Shown here: one piece after another, positions 36,811 to 45,170 of the stretch
Layout of the letters: the number at the start of each line of letters is the position of its first letter
Numbering within the stretch: the stretch's first letter is position 1
Origin: Pseudomonas citronellolis
GTDB taxonomy: Bacteria > Pseudomonadota > Gammaproteobacteria > Pseudomonadales > Pseudomonadaceae
Assembly: GCF_029335315.1 (NCBI RefSeq)
Contig: NZ_JARJLT010000370.1
Coordinates: forward strand, 1 to 58,187
Length of the DNA stretch: 58,187 nt
Direction of reading: 5' to 3'
Notes under the pieces: model-generated
Seen by the model: the letters and a program-made list of their open reading frames with translations, nothing else
What the model was told of the DNA's origin: nothing
Database searches by the model: none
Translations under genes and position numbers: made by a program

Positions 36811-36897
36811 GGAAACGCGGCGGAGAGAAGCGCCTGCGCGATCGACCCCATCCGATTGCCGGGCGCTTCCCGCGGCAACCCCTTCAGCGCTGCGCGC

Positions 36898-37389
36898 TCA
36901 GCCCAGCTCGCGCCAGGTCAGGTACACCCGCAGGTCGAATTCCAGCTGGTGGTAGCCCGGCAGCATGTATTCGCACAGCTGGTAGAACGCCTTGTTGTGA
37001 TCACGCTCGCGCAGGTGCGCCAGTTCGTGCACCAGGATCATCTTGAGGAACTCCGGCGCCGCCTCCTTGAACAGCGACGCCACGCGGATCTCCTTCTTCG
37101 CCTTCAGCTTGCCGCCCTGCACCCGCGAGATCGCCGTGTTCAGCCCGAGGGCGCGCTGCACCACATCCAGCTTGCTGTCGTAGAGCACCTTGTCCACCGC
37201 CGGAGCGTTGCGCATGTGCTCCTGTTTGAGCTGCATGGCGTAGGCGTACAGCGCCTTGTCGCTCTGCACCTCGTGGCGCCCGGGGTAGCGGCGCTGCAGG
37301 TAGTCGCCCAGGCGCTGCTCGGCGATCAACTGGCGGATCTGCTCCTGCAGCTGCTGCGGGTAGGCCTGGAGGTAACGAAGCGGTTGCAT
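36898..37389 (-). CDS. YgjP-like zinc metallopeptidase (DUF45)
   Basis: The 163-aa cytoplasmic protein carries the zinc signature LVHELAHLRERDHNKAFY near residue 117: HELAH gives two His ligands and a catalytic Glu, and the following His sits in the spacing used by YgjP/SprT-like proteins. The N-terminal part is helical and charged. There is no signal peptide. The function is poorly defined; YgjP/WSS1/SprT relatives act on DNA-protein crosslinks or other proteins, but this is only a family hint. It lies 61 bp downstream of the methyltransferase gene on the same strand and could share its transcript. Confidence 0.85.
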   Translation of the reverse strand: MQPLRYLQAYPQQLQEQIRQLIAEQRLGDYLQRRYPGRHEVQSDKALYAYAMQLKQEHMRNAPAVDKVLYDSKLDVVQRALGLNTAISRVQGGKLKAKKEIRVASLFKEAAPEFLKMILVHELAHLRERDHNKAFYQLCEYMLPGYHQLEFDLRVYLTWRELG

Positions 37390-37450
37390 GGCGGAAGGAT
37401 CGCGAACGGGGGCGCGCAGTCTAGCCGATCCGCGCGCCCCGGGGCATGGC

Positions 37451-38221
37451 TCAGTCCAGCACCGCCGCCGAATAGGCCTCGGTGCGATAGGGGAAGGCCA
37501 CCTCGGCCTGACCCTTGAGCGTCGGGTGGGTGGCGATCAGTTCCTGCAGACGCTGCTCGACCCGCGCCTTCTGCTCCGCCGGCAGCGCCGCGATGAAGCT
37601 GATCGACAGGGTGCGCGCGATGATCACCTGTTCCGGCGGGCCGACATGCCGGTAGCTGAACTCGCGCAGCTGCAGCGGGCCGAAGGGCGCACCGGCAAAG
37701 GCGCGGCGCCATTCGCCGGTATGGAAGCGCGGCGTGCTGCCCTCGTAGGGCGCGACTATGTGCGTCAGCTCGGCGACCCAGTCGACGCGCTCGTCGCGCA
37801 CGTTCCAGACCAGCCCCAGATGACCGCGCGGGCGCAGTACGCGGTGGATCTCGCGCAGCGCCGCCGGGGTAGCGAACCAGTGGAACGCCTGGGCGCAGAG
37901 CACGGCGTCGAGGCTGGCGTCGGCCAGCGGGATGCCTTGGGCGGTGCCTTCCAGCACACGCACGCCCGGCAGTTCGTCACGCAGTCGCTCGCGCATCGCC
38001 GCTACCGGCTCGACCGCGGCGACCTCGGCGCCGGTACGCAACAACAGGCGGGTGAACTTGCCGGTGCCCGCACCGAGGTCGGCCACCTGGCTGGCGGCGT
38101 TGATGTGCAGGTTGCCGTCGAGCCAGCCGAGCAGCTCGTCGGGATAGTCGGGACGCCCGTGGGCGTAGGTCTGGGCTTCCTGGCCGAAGCCCTGCTGGGC
38201 GCTGGCGTGAACGCTGTCCAT
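37451..38221 (-). CDS. class I SAM-dependent methyltransferase
   Basis: The 256-aa protein has a Rossmann-like SAM domain (about 40-150): motif I VADLGAGTGKFTRLLL near residue 45, an acidic post-motif EVAAVEP, motif II/III VLCAQAFHWF near 105 and LRPRGHLGLVWNVRDERV near 127. This order resembles the Methyltransf_11 group of UbiE/YcgJ/TAM type enzymes that act on small molecules. The ATG at 38221, MDSVHASAQQGFGQEAQTYA, has GGAG upstream; an in-frame ATG 24 codons up is in a poorer stretch. Substrate not recognised. Confidence 0.85.
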   Translation of the reverse strand: MDSVHASAQQGFGQEAQTYAHGRPDYPDELLGWLDGNLHINAASQVADLGAGTGKFTRLLLRTGAEVAAVEPVAAMRERLRDELPGVRVLEGTAQGIPLADASLDAVLCAQAFHWFATPAALREIHRVLRPRGHLGLVWNVRDERVDWVAELTHIVAPYEGSTPRFHTGEWRRAFAGAPFGPLQLREFSYRHVGPPEQVIIARTLSISFIAALPAEQKARVEQRLQELIATHPTLKGQAEVAFPYRTEAYSAAVLD

Positions 38222-38264
38222 GGTACGGCTCTCCGAGACGGGATCGCCCTCCGGTATAGCACAC

Positions 38265-38690
38265 TCAGCGCAGGCGGCAGGCCTTGCCGTCAAGGTAGTC
38301 GCGGTAGCAGGCGAGCAACCGGGCGTCGCTGATCTTGCAGCGCTTCTGCCGGCACTGGCTGTGGAACTCGAAACGCCCGCCGTCAGGCTCGGCGAGCTGG
38401 ATGCGCAAGGCCGGCCAACCCTTGCTCGACGCCTTTTCCGGCGTCGTCAGCAGGCGACCTTCGCTGACCACCAGCGGCGCACCGGCCTCGGCGTAGTCGA
38501 AGACGAACAGCAGCGAGCGCGAGGTCTTCAGCGTGCATTCGGTGTGGCTGAGGCAGTTCTGCGCATCCACCGGCAGGCTCACCAGCGGCGCTCGTGGCGC
38601 AGGGGCCTCGCCGGGCGCGGGCGGGCTCGGCGGCTGCGCCGCGCAACCGGCGAGCAGGGCCATCAGCAGGGGAATCAGCCAACGCGACAT
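38265..38690 (-). CDS. small lipoprotein, function unknown
   Basis: The 141-aa protein has a signal peptide with lipobox LLAGC (Cys16), then a Pro/Ala linker and a compact domain. That domain has six Cys, including QNCLSHTECT near residue 45 and SQCRQKRCKISDARLLACY near 110, which suggests up to three disulfides. The residue after the lipidated Cys is Ala, so no inner-membrane retention signal is seen and the outer membrane is likely. I do not recognise the domain. It lies 43 bp upstream of the methyltransferase gene and 68 bp downstream of fda, after a terminator-like hairpin. Confidence 0.8.
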   Translation of the reverse strand: MSRWLIPLLMALLAGCAAQPPSPPAPGEAPAPRAPLVSLPVDAQNCLSHTECTLKTSRSLLFVFDYAEAGAPLVVSEGRLLTTPEKASSKGWPALRIQLAEPDGGRFEFHSQCRQKRCKISDARLLACYRDYLDGKACRLR

Positions 38691-38716
38691 GGCGGTTTCT
38701 CGCTCCGTGGATACGA

Positions 38717-38745
38717 AAGAGCCCCGCCGGGGCGGGGCTCTTCAG
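38717..38745 (-). terminator. terminator of fda
   Basis: GAGCCCCGCC and GGCGGGGCTC pair around a very short loop. On the minus strand the stem is followed by TTTCG, a weak T tract. It lies about 14 bp after the fda stop. Confidence 0.7.
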
Positions 38746-38758
38746 AGGTGGCGCCAGG

Positions 38759-39823
38759 TCAGTTGACCTTCGGCTCCAGCTCGCCCTTGGCGTAGCGCTG
38801 GAACATGCCTTCCAGGGAGATCGGCTTGATCTTGGAGGCGTGGCCGGCGGTACCGAAGGCTTCGTAGCGGGCGATGCACACGTCGCGCATGGCTTCGATG
38901 GTCTTGGCGAAGTACTTGCGCGGGTCGAACTCGCTCTTGTTCTGCGCCAGGAAGCGACGGATGGCACCGGTGGAGGCCAGGCGCAGGTCGGTGTCGATGT
39001 TGACCTTGCGTACGCCGTACTTGATGCCTTCGACGATTTCCTCGACCGGAACGCCGTAGGTTTCCGGGATTTCGCCGCCGAATTCGTTGATGATCGCCAG
39101 CCAGTCCTGCGGTACCGAGGACGAGCCGTGCATCACCAGGTGGGTGCCGGGAATGCGCGCATGGATCGCCTTGATGCGATCGATGGCGAGGATGTCGCCG
39201 GTCGGCGGCTTGGTGAACTTGTAGGCGCCGTGACTGGTGCCGATGGCGATGGCCAGGGCGTCGACCTTGGTTTTCTTGACGAAGTCGGCGGCCTCTTCCG
39301 GGTCGGTCAGCAGTTGACTGTGGTCCAGCACGCCTTCGGCGCCGACGCCATCTTCCTCGCCGGCCATGCCGGTTTCCAGGGAGCCCAGGCAGCCCAGCTC
39401 GCCTTCCACGGACACGCCGCAGGCGTGGGCGAACGCCACGGTCTGCTGGGTCACGCGGACGTTGTAGTCGTAGTCGGCCGGGGTCTTGCCATCTTCCTTC
39501 AGCGAGCCGTCCATCATCACCGAGCTGAAGCCCAGCTGGATGGAGCGCTGGCAGACGTCAGGGCTGGTGCCGTGGTCCTGGTGCATGCACACCGGGATGT
39601 GCGGGAATTCTTCGATGGCCGCCAGGATCAGGTGGCGCAGGAAGGGCGCGCCGGCGTATTTGCGGGCGCCAGCCGAAGCCTGCACGATCACCGGGGAGTC
39701 GGTCTTGTCGGCCGCTTCCATGATGGCGCGCATCTGCTCGAGGTTGTTGACGTTGAAAGCCGGGACGCCGTAGCCGAACTCGGCGGCGTGGTCCAGCATT
39801 TGGCGCATGCTGATGAGTGCCAT
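38759..39823 (-). CDS. fda: fructose-bisphosphate aldolase, class II
   Basis: This zinc-dependent aldolase interconverts fructose-1,6-bisphosphate with DHAP and glyceraldehyde-3-phosphate. The 354-aa protein shows [20 protein letters not shown] at the N-terminus, the metal and catalytic motif [11 protein letters not shown] near residue 80, LEGEL-type [13 protein letters not shown] near 137, GTSHGAYKF near 200 and MHGSSSVPQ near 235. This is the class IIB type common in Pseudomonas and Calvin-cycle bacteria. In Pseudomonas it serves gluconeogenesis more than glycolysis. The ATG at 39823 was chosen by family N-terminus. Confidence 0.97.
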   Translation of the reverse strand: MALISMRQMLDHAAEFGYGVPAFNVNNLEQMRAIMEAADKTDSPVIVQASAGARKYAGAPFLRHLILAAIEEFPHIPVCMHQDHGTSPDVCQRSIQLGFSSVMMDGSLKEDGKTPADYDYNVRVTQQTVAFAHACGVSVEGELGCLGSLETGMAGEEDGVGAEGVLDHSQLLTDPEEAADFVKKTKVDALAIAIGTSHGAYKFTKPPTGDILAIDRIKAIHARIPGTHLVMHGSSSVPQDWLAIINEFGGEIPETYGVPVEEIVEGIKYGVRKVNIDTDLRLASTGAIRRFLAQNKSEFDPRKYFAKTIEAMRDVCIARYEAFGTAGHASKIKPISLEGMFQRYAKGELEPKVN

Positions 39824-39916
39824 GTTTTCACTTCTCCCAGGAAGTTGGGCTCGTTCTATGGTTCGACAGCCTGCCGCAGGGACAGGCCGCATTCAAGTCT
39901 GTTACGCCGCGCGGTG

Positions 39917-40258
39917 CTAGCGTGCGCGGCAGCCGCGGCCGATCAGGTCGTTGCTTTCCACCCAGTAGATCAGCCCCTGGTCGCCGGTAACGCTGAAGCC
40001 GACCAGCCCGTCGCTATAGAAAGCGCCGGAGCCGCCGGGTTCCTCCTCCAGGTGGTGGACAACGTCGTCCTCACCCAGGCGCAGGTCCAGCACCGACGAA
40101 CGGGTGCCCTCGACGTAGCGCCAGATCACCACCGCGCCGCTGTCGCAGGTCCAGTGGTTCCAGCCGCCGGCCTTGGCGGAACCCGCGCCGCTGCCGGCGG
40201 GATGGCTGGAGCAACCGGCCAGCGAGGCGCACAGGGCCAGGGCGAGATAACGCTTCAT
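39917..40258 (-). CDS. small lipoprotein with MliC-like domain
   Basis: The 113-aa protein has a signal peptide with lipobox LAGC (Cys16). The mature part resembles the C-type lysozyme inhibitor fold (MliC/PliC): HWTCDSGAVVIWRY, a hydrophobic strand, then SGAFYSDG, which matches motif SGxxY that inserts into the lysozyme active site. The second family motif (YxxxTKG) is replaced by VGFSVTGDQG, so the Lys is missing. It may therefore be a divergent inhibitor or a relative with another role. It sits alone between fda and the 64-aa lipoprotein gene. Confidence in the lipoprotein is high, in the domain moderate. Confidence 0.65.
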   Translation of the reverse strand: MKRYLALALCASLAGCSSHPAGSGAGSAKAGGWNHWTCDSGAVVIWRYVEGTRSSVLDLRLGEDDVVHHLEEEPGGSGAFYSDGLVGFSVTGDQGLIYWVESNDLIGRGCRAR

Positions 40259-40324
40259 CGGGCAATTCTCCCTCTCGGCGGCAATGCCGCAACTCCATTC
40301 AGCCCCGCGCCGGCGCCCCGCTGT

Positions 40325-40519
40325 TCAAGGGCAGTCCACCGGTTTATCGGCAGGGGTCGGATCGCCGGTGCTCAGGCTCTCCACTCGCTCGCGGTTCTGG
40401 TCGCTCGGGACCATCACCGCGGGCGGGCTGACCATCTCGCAGGTAGCGGGGCGATCCCCGCCAGCGCTGCATCCGGCCAGTATCAGGCAAATCGCAAGAC
40501 CAGGGGCGACATGGGGCAT
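40325..40519 (-). CDS. 64-aa lipoprotein, function unknown
   Basis: A short gene with a full set of signals: ribosome binding site AAGGAGA nine bases before the ATG at 40519, a signal peptide of about 16 residues (MPHVAPGLAICLILAG), and lipobox ILAGC at Cys17. The mature peptide of 48 residues is hydrophilic, with two more Cys (near residue 27 and 63) that could form a disulfide. No domain is recognised. It is easily missed by gene callers because of its size and because a longer out-of-context frame covers it. Confidence 0.72.
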   Translation of the reverse strand: MPHVAPGLAICLILAGCSAGGDRPATCEMVSPPAVMVPSDQNRERVESLSTGDPTPADKPVDCP

Positions 40520-40536
40520 GCTTGCTCTCCTTTCTT

Positions 40537-40568
40537 CCGGTTCCCTGGGTTGTGACCCACGAAACCGG
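40537..40568 (-). other. hairpin between pgk and the 64-aa lipoprotein gene
   Basis: CCGGTT (40537-40542) and AACCGG (40563-40568) enclose TGGGT-TGTG-ACCCA, a two-tier stem. It may be the pgk 3' end, but the following T tract is weak. Confidence 0.4.
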
Positions 40569-40598
40569 CGAGAGGTTTGCCCCAAATCGCCCGCGGCC

Positions 40599-41762
40599 TC
40601 ACTGCTTGGCGCGCTGCTCCAGCACTTCGACCGCCGGCAGGACCTTGCCCTCGACGAACTCGAGGAAGGCGCCGCCACCGGTGGAGATGTAGGAAATCTG
40701 CTCGCCGATACCGTATTTGTCGATGGCCGCGAGGGTGTCGCCGCCACCGGCGATGGAGAATGCCGGGCTTTCGGCGATGGCCTTGGCCAGGGTCTTGGTG
40801 CCTTCACCGAACTGGTCGAACTCGAAGACGCCCACCGGGCCATTCCACAGGATGGTCTTCGAGGATTTCAGCAGTTCGGCGAATTGCGCGGCGGTCTGCG
40901 GGCCGATGTCGAGGATCATGTCGTCATCGGCGACGTCGGCGATGGCCTTGATGGTCGCGACGGCGCTTTCGGCGAACTCCTTGGCGACCACCACGTCGAC
41001 CGGCAGCGGCACGCTGACCTTGGCCGCGATGGCCTTGGCGGTGTCGACCAGGTCGGCTTCGTACAGCGACTTGCCGACCTTGTAGCCGGCCGCGGCGAGG
41101 AAGGTATTGGCGATGCCGCCGCCGACGATCAGTTGGTCGCAGATCTGCGCCAGGCTATTGAGCACGTCGAGCTTGGTCGACACCTTGGAGCCGGCGACGA
41201 TCGCCGCCATCGGGCGGGCCGGGTTGCCCAGGGCCTTGCCCAGCGCGTCCAGCTCGGCAGCCAGCAGCGGGCCGGCCGCGGCGACCTTGGCGAACTTGGC
41301 CACGCCGTGGGTCGAGCCCTCGGCGCGGTGGGCGGTGCCGAAGGCGTCCATGACGAAGACGTCGCACAGCGCGGCGTACTTCTGCGCCAGCTCGTCGGCG
41401 TTCTTCTTCTCGCCCTTGTTGAAGCGTACGTTCTCGAACAGCACCAGCTCGCCCGGCTTGACCTCGACGCCGTCAAGATAGTCGCGCACCAGCGGCACGT
41501 CACGACCCAGCGCCTTGCTCAGGTAGGCGGCGACCGGCTGCAGGCTGTTCTCCTCGGAGAACTCGCCCTCGGTCGGGCGGCCCAGGTGCGAGCAGACCAT
41601 CAGCGCCGCGCCCTTCTCCAGGGCCAGCTTGATGGTGGGCAGCGCGGCCAGGATGCGCGCGTCGCTCTTCACCACGCCGTCCTTCACCGGCACGTTGAGG
41701 TCCTCGCGGATCAGCACGCGCTTACCTTGGAGGTCGAGGTCGGTCATTTTCAAAACGGTCAT
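40599..41762 (-). CDS. pgk: phosphoglycerate kinase
   Basis: The enzyme interconverts 1,3-bisphosphoglycerate and 3-phosphoglycerate with ADP/ATP. The 387-aa product has [16 protein letters not shown] near residue 14 (substrate-binding Arg/Asp/Asn), then [10 protein letters not shown] near 57. The hinge [13 protein letters not shown] is near 216, the nucleotide site [13 protein letters not shown] near 310, and [13 protein letters not shown] near 345. The start [15 protein letters not shown] agrees with the Pseudomonas family. It lies 27 bp downstream of epd in one operon. Confidence 0.98.
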   Translation of the reverse strand: MTVLKMTDLDLQGKRVLIREDLNVPVKDGVVKSDARILAALPTIKLALEKGAALMVCSHLGRPTEGEFSEENSLQPVAAYLSKALGRDVPLVRDYLDGVEVKPGELVLFENVRFNKGEKKNADELAQKYAALCDVFVMDAFGTAHRAEGSTHGVAKFAKVAAAGPLLAAELDALGKALGNPARPMAAIVAGSKVSTKLDVLNSLAQICDQLIVGGGIANTFLAAAGYKVGKSLYEADLVDTAKAIAAKVSVPLPVDVVVAKEFAESAVATIKAIADVADDDMILDIGPQTAAQFAELLKSSKTILWNGPVGVFEFDQFGEGTKTLAKAIAESPAFSIAGGGDTLAAIDKYGIGEQISYISTGGGAFLEFVEGKVLPAVEVLEQRAKQ

Positions 41763-41789
41763 GACATCAGTCCTGTCTGGGCTGTTTGT

Positions 41790-42836
41790 TTAACGTTCAC
41801 TGGCGGCGACCCGCAGGAAATGCCCCGCGGTGTCGAGCATACGGTTGGCGAAGCCCCACTCGTTGTCGAACCAGGCCAGCAGGTTCACCAGGCGCGGGCC
41901 GGAAACCCGGGTCTGGCTGCCGTCGACTATCGCCGAGTGCGGGTCATGGTTGAAATCACAACTGGCGTGGGGCAATTCGGTGTAATCCAGCAGACCTTTC
42001 AGCGGCCCGCTGGTGGCGGCCTCGCGCAGCACCCGGTTGATTTCCGTGGCGGTGGTGTCGCGGGAAACCTGCAGGGTGATATCCAGCGCCGAGACGTTCA
42101 CCGTCGGCACCCGAATGGCTTTGGCCTGGATGCGCCCGGCAAGTTCCGGCAGCAGGCGTTCGATACCGCGCGCGAGCCCCGTGGAAACCGGAATCACCGA
42201 CTGGAAGGCCGAGCGCGTGCGGCGCAGGTCCTCGTGGTGGTAGGCGTCGATCACCGGCTGGTCGTTCATCGCCGAGTGGATGGTGGTGATCGACACGTAC
42301 TCGATGCCCACCGCCTCGTTCAGCAGCTTGAGCAGCGGCACGCTGCAGTTGGTGGTGCAGGAGGCGTTAGAGACCAGCCTCTCGGCGCCACTGAGCTGCT
42401 GCTGGTTGATGCCGAAGACCACGGTGGCGTCGATGTCCGCCTCGCTGGCCATCGGCTGCGAGAACAGCACGCGCGGCGCGCCGGCGGCGAGGAAGCGCTC
42501 GCCATCGGCACGGCTGTGGTAGACCCCGGAGCATTCCAGCACCAGGTCGATGTCCAGCGCCGCCCAGTCGATCGCCTCGGGCTCGGCCTGGCGCAGCACC
42601 TTCACGCAGTCGCCGCCGACGTGCAGGCAGCCATCGGCCACGCTCACCTCGCCGGGGAAGCGGCCGTGGGTGGAGTCGAAACGGGTCAGGTATTCCAGGC
42701 TCGGCAGGTCGGCCAAATCGTTCAGCGCGACGATGGAAAAGCCGGCGCTGGCACCGCGCTCGTGGAGGGCACGGAACACGCAACGGCCAATGCGGCCATA
42801 GCCATTGAGGGCGACACGGTAAGGGCGCTTGGACAT
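41790..42836 (-). CDS. epd: D-erythrose-4-phosphate dehydrogenase
   Basis: This is a GAPDH-family enzyme that oxidises erythrose-4-phosphate to 4-phosphoerythronate, the entry to PLP synthesis. The 348-aa protein has the NAD fold RVALNGYGRIGRCVFRAL at 6-23 and the catalytic SNASCTTNCSVPLLKLLN near residue 153. The gene context, first in epd-pgk and next to tkt, which makes erythrose-4-phosphate, is that of Epd. Distinguishing it from GapA by sequence alone is harder; the family-typical VLECSGVYHSRADGERF and ITTIHSAMNDQPVIDAYHH favour Epd. The ATG at 42836 has AAGGGA upstream. Confidence 0.9.
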   Translation of the reverse strand: MSKRPYRVALNGYGRIGRCVFRALHERGASAGFSIVALNDLADLPSLEYLTRFDSTHGRFPGEVSVADGCLHVGGDCVKVLRQAEPEAIDWAALDIDLVLECSGVYHSRADGERFLAAGAPRVLFSQPMASEADIDATVVFGINQQQLSGAERLVSNASCTTNCSVPLLKLLNEAVGIEYVSITTIHSAMNDQPVIDAYHHEDLRRTRSAFQSVIPVSTGLARGIERLLPELAGRIQAKAIRVPTVNVSALDITLQVSRDTTATEINRVLREAATSGPLKGLLDYTELPHASCDFNHDPHSAIVDGSQTRVSGPRLVNLLAWFDNEWGFANRMLDTAGHFLRVAASER

Positions 42837-42861
42837 TGTTATCCCTTGGAGCCGGACCATG

Positions 42862-42919
42862 CAGGAGCGAGCTTGCTCGCGAAGCGAACCCGAATGTTCG
42901 CGAGCAAGCTCGCTCCTAC
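42862..42919. repeat. inverted pair of REP elements between tkt and epd
   Basis: Forward REP at 42862-42883 and inverted REP at 42896-42919 are separated by 12 bp, making a strong hairpin. It lies 12 bp after the tkt stop and may act as its 3' end. Confidence 0.88.
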
Positions 42920-42930
42920 GAAGAGCCTGT

Positions 42931-44928
42931 TCAGGCGTCGAGCAGCTCGGCGGCCACTTCCAGCACGTTGTCGACGGTGAAGCCGAAGTGCTCGAACAGC
43001 GCCGGGGCCGGGGCCGACTCGCCGAAGGTGGTCATGCCGATCACGCGGCCTTCCAGGCCCACATACTTGTACCAGTAGTCGGCGTGGGCGGCTTCGATGG
43101 CGATACGCGCGCCGACCTGCACCGGCAGCACGCTCTGCTTGTAGCCGGCGTCCTGCTGCTCGAAGACGCTGGTGGACGGCATGGAAACCACGCGCACCTG
43201 GCGGCCTTCGGCGCTCAGCTTGTCGTAGGCCTGCACGGCCAGGCCGACTTCCGAGCCGGTGGCGATCAGGATCAGTTCCGGCTCGCCGGCGCAGTCCTTG
43301 AGCACGTAGCCGCCACGGGCGACGTTGGCCAGCTGCTCGGCGTCGCGCGCCTGGTGCGGCAGGTTCTGGCGGCTGAAGATCAGCGCCGACGGGCCGTCGT
43401 TGCGTTCGATCGAGTACTTCCAGGCAATCGCCGACTCGACCGCGTCGGCCGGGCGCCAGGTGTCCAGGTTCGGGGTCAGGCGCAGGCTGGCCAGCTGCTC
43501 GATCGGCTGGTGGGTCGGACCGTCCTCGCCCAGGCCGATGGAGTCATGGGTGAACACGTAGAGCACGCGTTGCTTCATCAGGGCGGACATGCGCACCGCG
43601 TTGCGAGCGTATTCCATGAAGATCAGGAAGGTCGCGCCGTAGGGGATGAAACCGCCGTGCAGGGCCACGCCGTTCATGATGGCGCTCATGCCGAACTCGC
43701 GCACGCCGTAGAACACGTAGTTGCCCGAGGCGTCCTCCGGGGTCACGCCCTTGCAGCCCTTCCACAGGGTCAGGTTGGAACCGGCCAGGTCGGCGGAGCC
43801 ACCCAGCAGTTCCGGCAGCAGCGGGCCGAAGGCGTTCAGCGTGTTCTGGCTGGCCTTGCGGCTGGCGATGGTCTCGCCCTTGGCGACGACGTCGGCGACA
43901 TAGGCGGCGGCCTTCTCGGCGAAGTCGGCCGGCAGCTCGCCGGCGACGCGGCGCTTGAACTCGGCGGCCAGTTGCGGGTGGGCGGCCTCGTAGGCGGCGA
44001 AGCGCTTGTTCCACTCGGCCTCGCGGCTGGCGCCGGTTTCCTTGGCGCTCCACTCGGCGTAGATGTCGGCGGGGATTTCGAAGGGTGCGTGCTTCCAGCC
44101 CAGCGCGGCGCGGGTGGCGGCCACTTCGTCGACGCCCAGGGCAGCGCCGTGGCTCTCTTCCTTGCCCTGCTTGTTCGGCGAGCCGAAGCCGATGATGGTC
44201 TTGCAGCAGATCAGGGTCGGCGCGTCGCTCTTGCGCGCGGTGTCGATGGCGGTCTTGATCTCGTCGGCGTCATGCCCGTCGACGTTGCGGATCACCTGCC
44301 AGCCGTAGGCTTCGAAGCGCTTCGGGGTGTCGTCGGTGAACCAGCCGTGGACTTCGCCGTCGATGGAGATGCCGTTGTCGTCGTAGAAGGCGATCAGCTT
44401 GTTCAGGCGCAGGGTGCCGGCCAGGGAGGCGACTTCGTGGGAAATGCCTTCCATCATGCAGCCATCACCGAGGAAAGCGTAGGTGAAGTGGTCGACCACG
44501 GCGTGACCTTCGCGGTTGAACTGCGCGGCCAGCACCTTCTCCGCCAGGGCCATGCCCACGGCGTTGGCGATGCCCTGGCCGAGCGGGCCGGTGGTGGTCT
44601 CGACGCCGGCGGTGTAGCCGTACTCCGGGTGGCCCGGGGTGCGCGAGTTCAGCTGGCGGAAGTTCTTCAGGTCCTCGATGCCCAGGTCGTAGCCGGTCAG
44701 GTGCAGCAGCGAGTAGATCAGCATCGAGCCGTGGCCGTTGGACAGCACGAAGCGGTCGCGGTCGGCCCACTGCGGGTTGCTCGGGTTGTGCTTCAGGTAG
44801 TCGCGCCACAGCACTTCGGCGATGTCCGCCATCCCCATGGGGGCGCCGGGGTGGCCGCTGTTGGCTTTCTGCACGGCATCCATGCTCAGTGCACGGATGG
44901 CATTGGCTCGCTCACGACGGCTGGGCAT
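42931..44928 (-). CDS. tktA: transketolase
   Basis: This ThDP-dependent enzyme moves two-carbon units in the pentose phosphate pathway. The 665-aa product shows the N-terminal [20 protein letters not shown], the substrate-binding [12 protein letters not shown] near residue 26, and the ThDP/metal motif [18 protein letters not shown] near 154 ending in [11 protein letters not shown]. The second-domain motif [16 protein letters not shown] is near 463. The ATG at 44928 has AGGAG nine bases upstream. It is divergent from the SahR-like regulator gene. It produces erythrose-4-phosphate, the substrate of the next gene, epd. Confidence 0.97.
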   Translation of the reverse strand: MPSRRERANAIRALSMDAVQKANSGHPGAPMGMADIAEVLWRDYLKHNPSNPQWADRDRFVLSNGHGSMLIYSLLHLTGYDLGIEDLKNFRQLNSRTPGHPEYGYTAGVETTTGPLGQGIANAVGMALAEKVLAAQFNREGHAVVDHFTYAFLGDGCMMEGISHEVASLAGTLRLNKLIAFYDDNGISIDGEVHGWFTDDTPKRFEAYGWQVIRNVDGHDADEIKTAIDTARKSDAPTLICCKTIIGFGSPNKQGKEESHGAALGVDEVAATRAALGWKHAPFEIPADIYAEWSAKETGASREAEWNKRFAAYEAAHPQLAAEFKRRVAGELPADFAEKAAAYVADVVAKGETIASRKASQNTLNAFGPLLPELLGGSADLAGSNLTLWKGCKGVTPEDASGNYVFYGVREFGMSAIMNGVALHGGFIPYGATFLIFMEYARNAVRMSALMKQRVLYVFTHDSIGLGEDGPTHQPIEQLASLRLTPNLDTWRPADAVESAIAWKYSIERNDGPSALIFSRQNLPHQARDAEQLANVARGGYVLKDCAGEPELILIATGSEVGLAVQAYDKLSAEGRQVRVVSMPSTSVFEQQDAGYKQSVLPVQVGARIAIEAAHADYWYKYVGLEGRVIGMTTFGESAPAPALFEHFGFTVDNVLEVAAELLDA

Positions 44929-45108
44929 CGCTGAATCTCCTGCGGGGGCTGCTTCGAATGAACGAAGGGGATGAAAAAAGGCGACCATTTTCGCCCAGCC
45001 GGCCACCGCGGGGCAATGACGATCGACAAGCTGCAGGCGCGAGCGCGATTCCCCGGCACCCGGGCGGGCAAGCGGTGGCGTCCGTGGCGGAGGCTATCCG
45101 TCGGGCAA

Positions 45109-45126
45109 TATCAAAACTTTTTGATA
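45109..45126. promoter_or_regulatory. 18-bp palindromic operator upstream of the SahR-like gene
   Basis: TATCAAAA (45109-45116) and TTTTGATA (45119-45126) are perfect complements with a 2-bp spacer. It lies 45 bp before the regulator's ATG, in a locally AT-rich island within GC-rich DNA. Its form fits the symmetric sites of ArsR-family dimers. Confidence 0.7.
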
Positions 45127-45132
45127 CAGCTG

Positions 45133-45161
45133 TTGCCGGCTCCGGACGCAATGTCTAGACT
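45133..45161 (+). promoter_or_regulatory. candidate promoter of sahR-metK giving a near-leaderless mRNA
   Basis: TTGCCG (45133-45138) and TAGACT (45156-45161) are separated by 17 bp. Transcription would begin near 45168, only a few bases before the ATG at 45171, and no ribosome binding site is visible. Confidence 0.4.
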
Positions 45162-45170
45162 CGGCCACCT

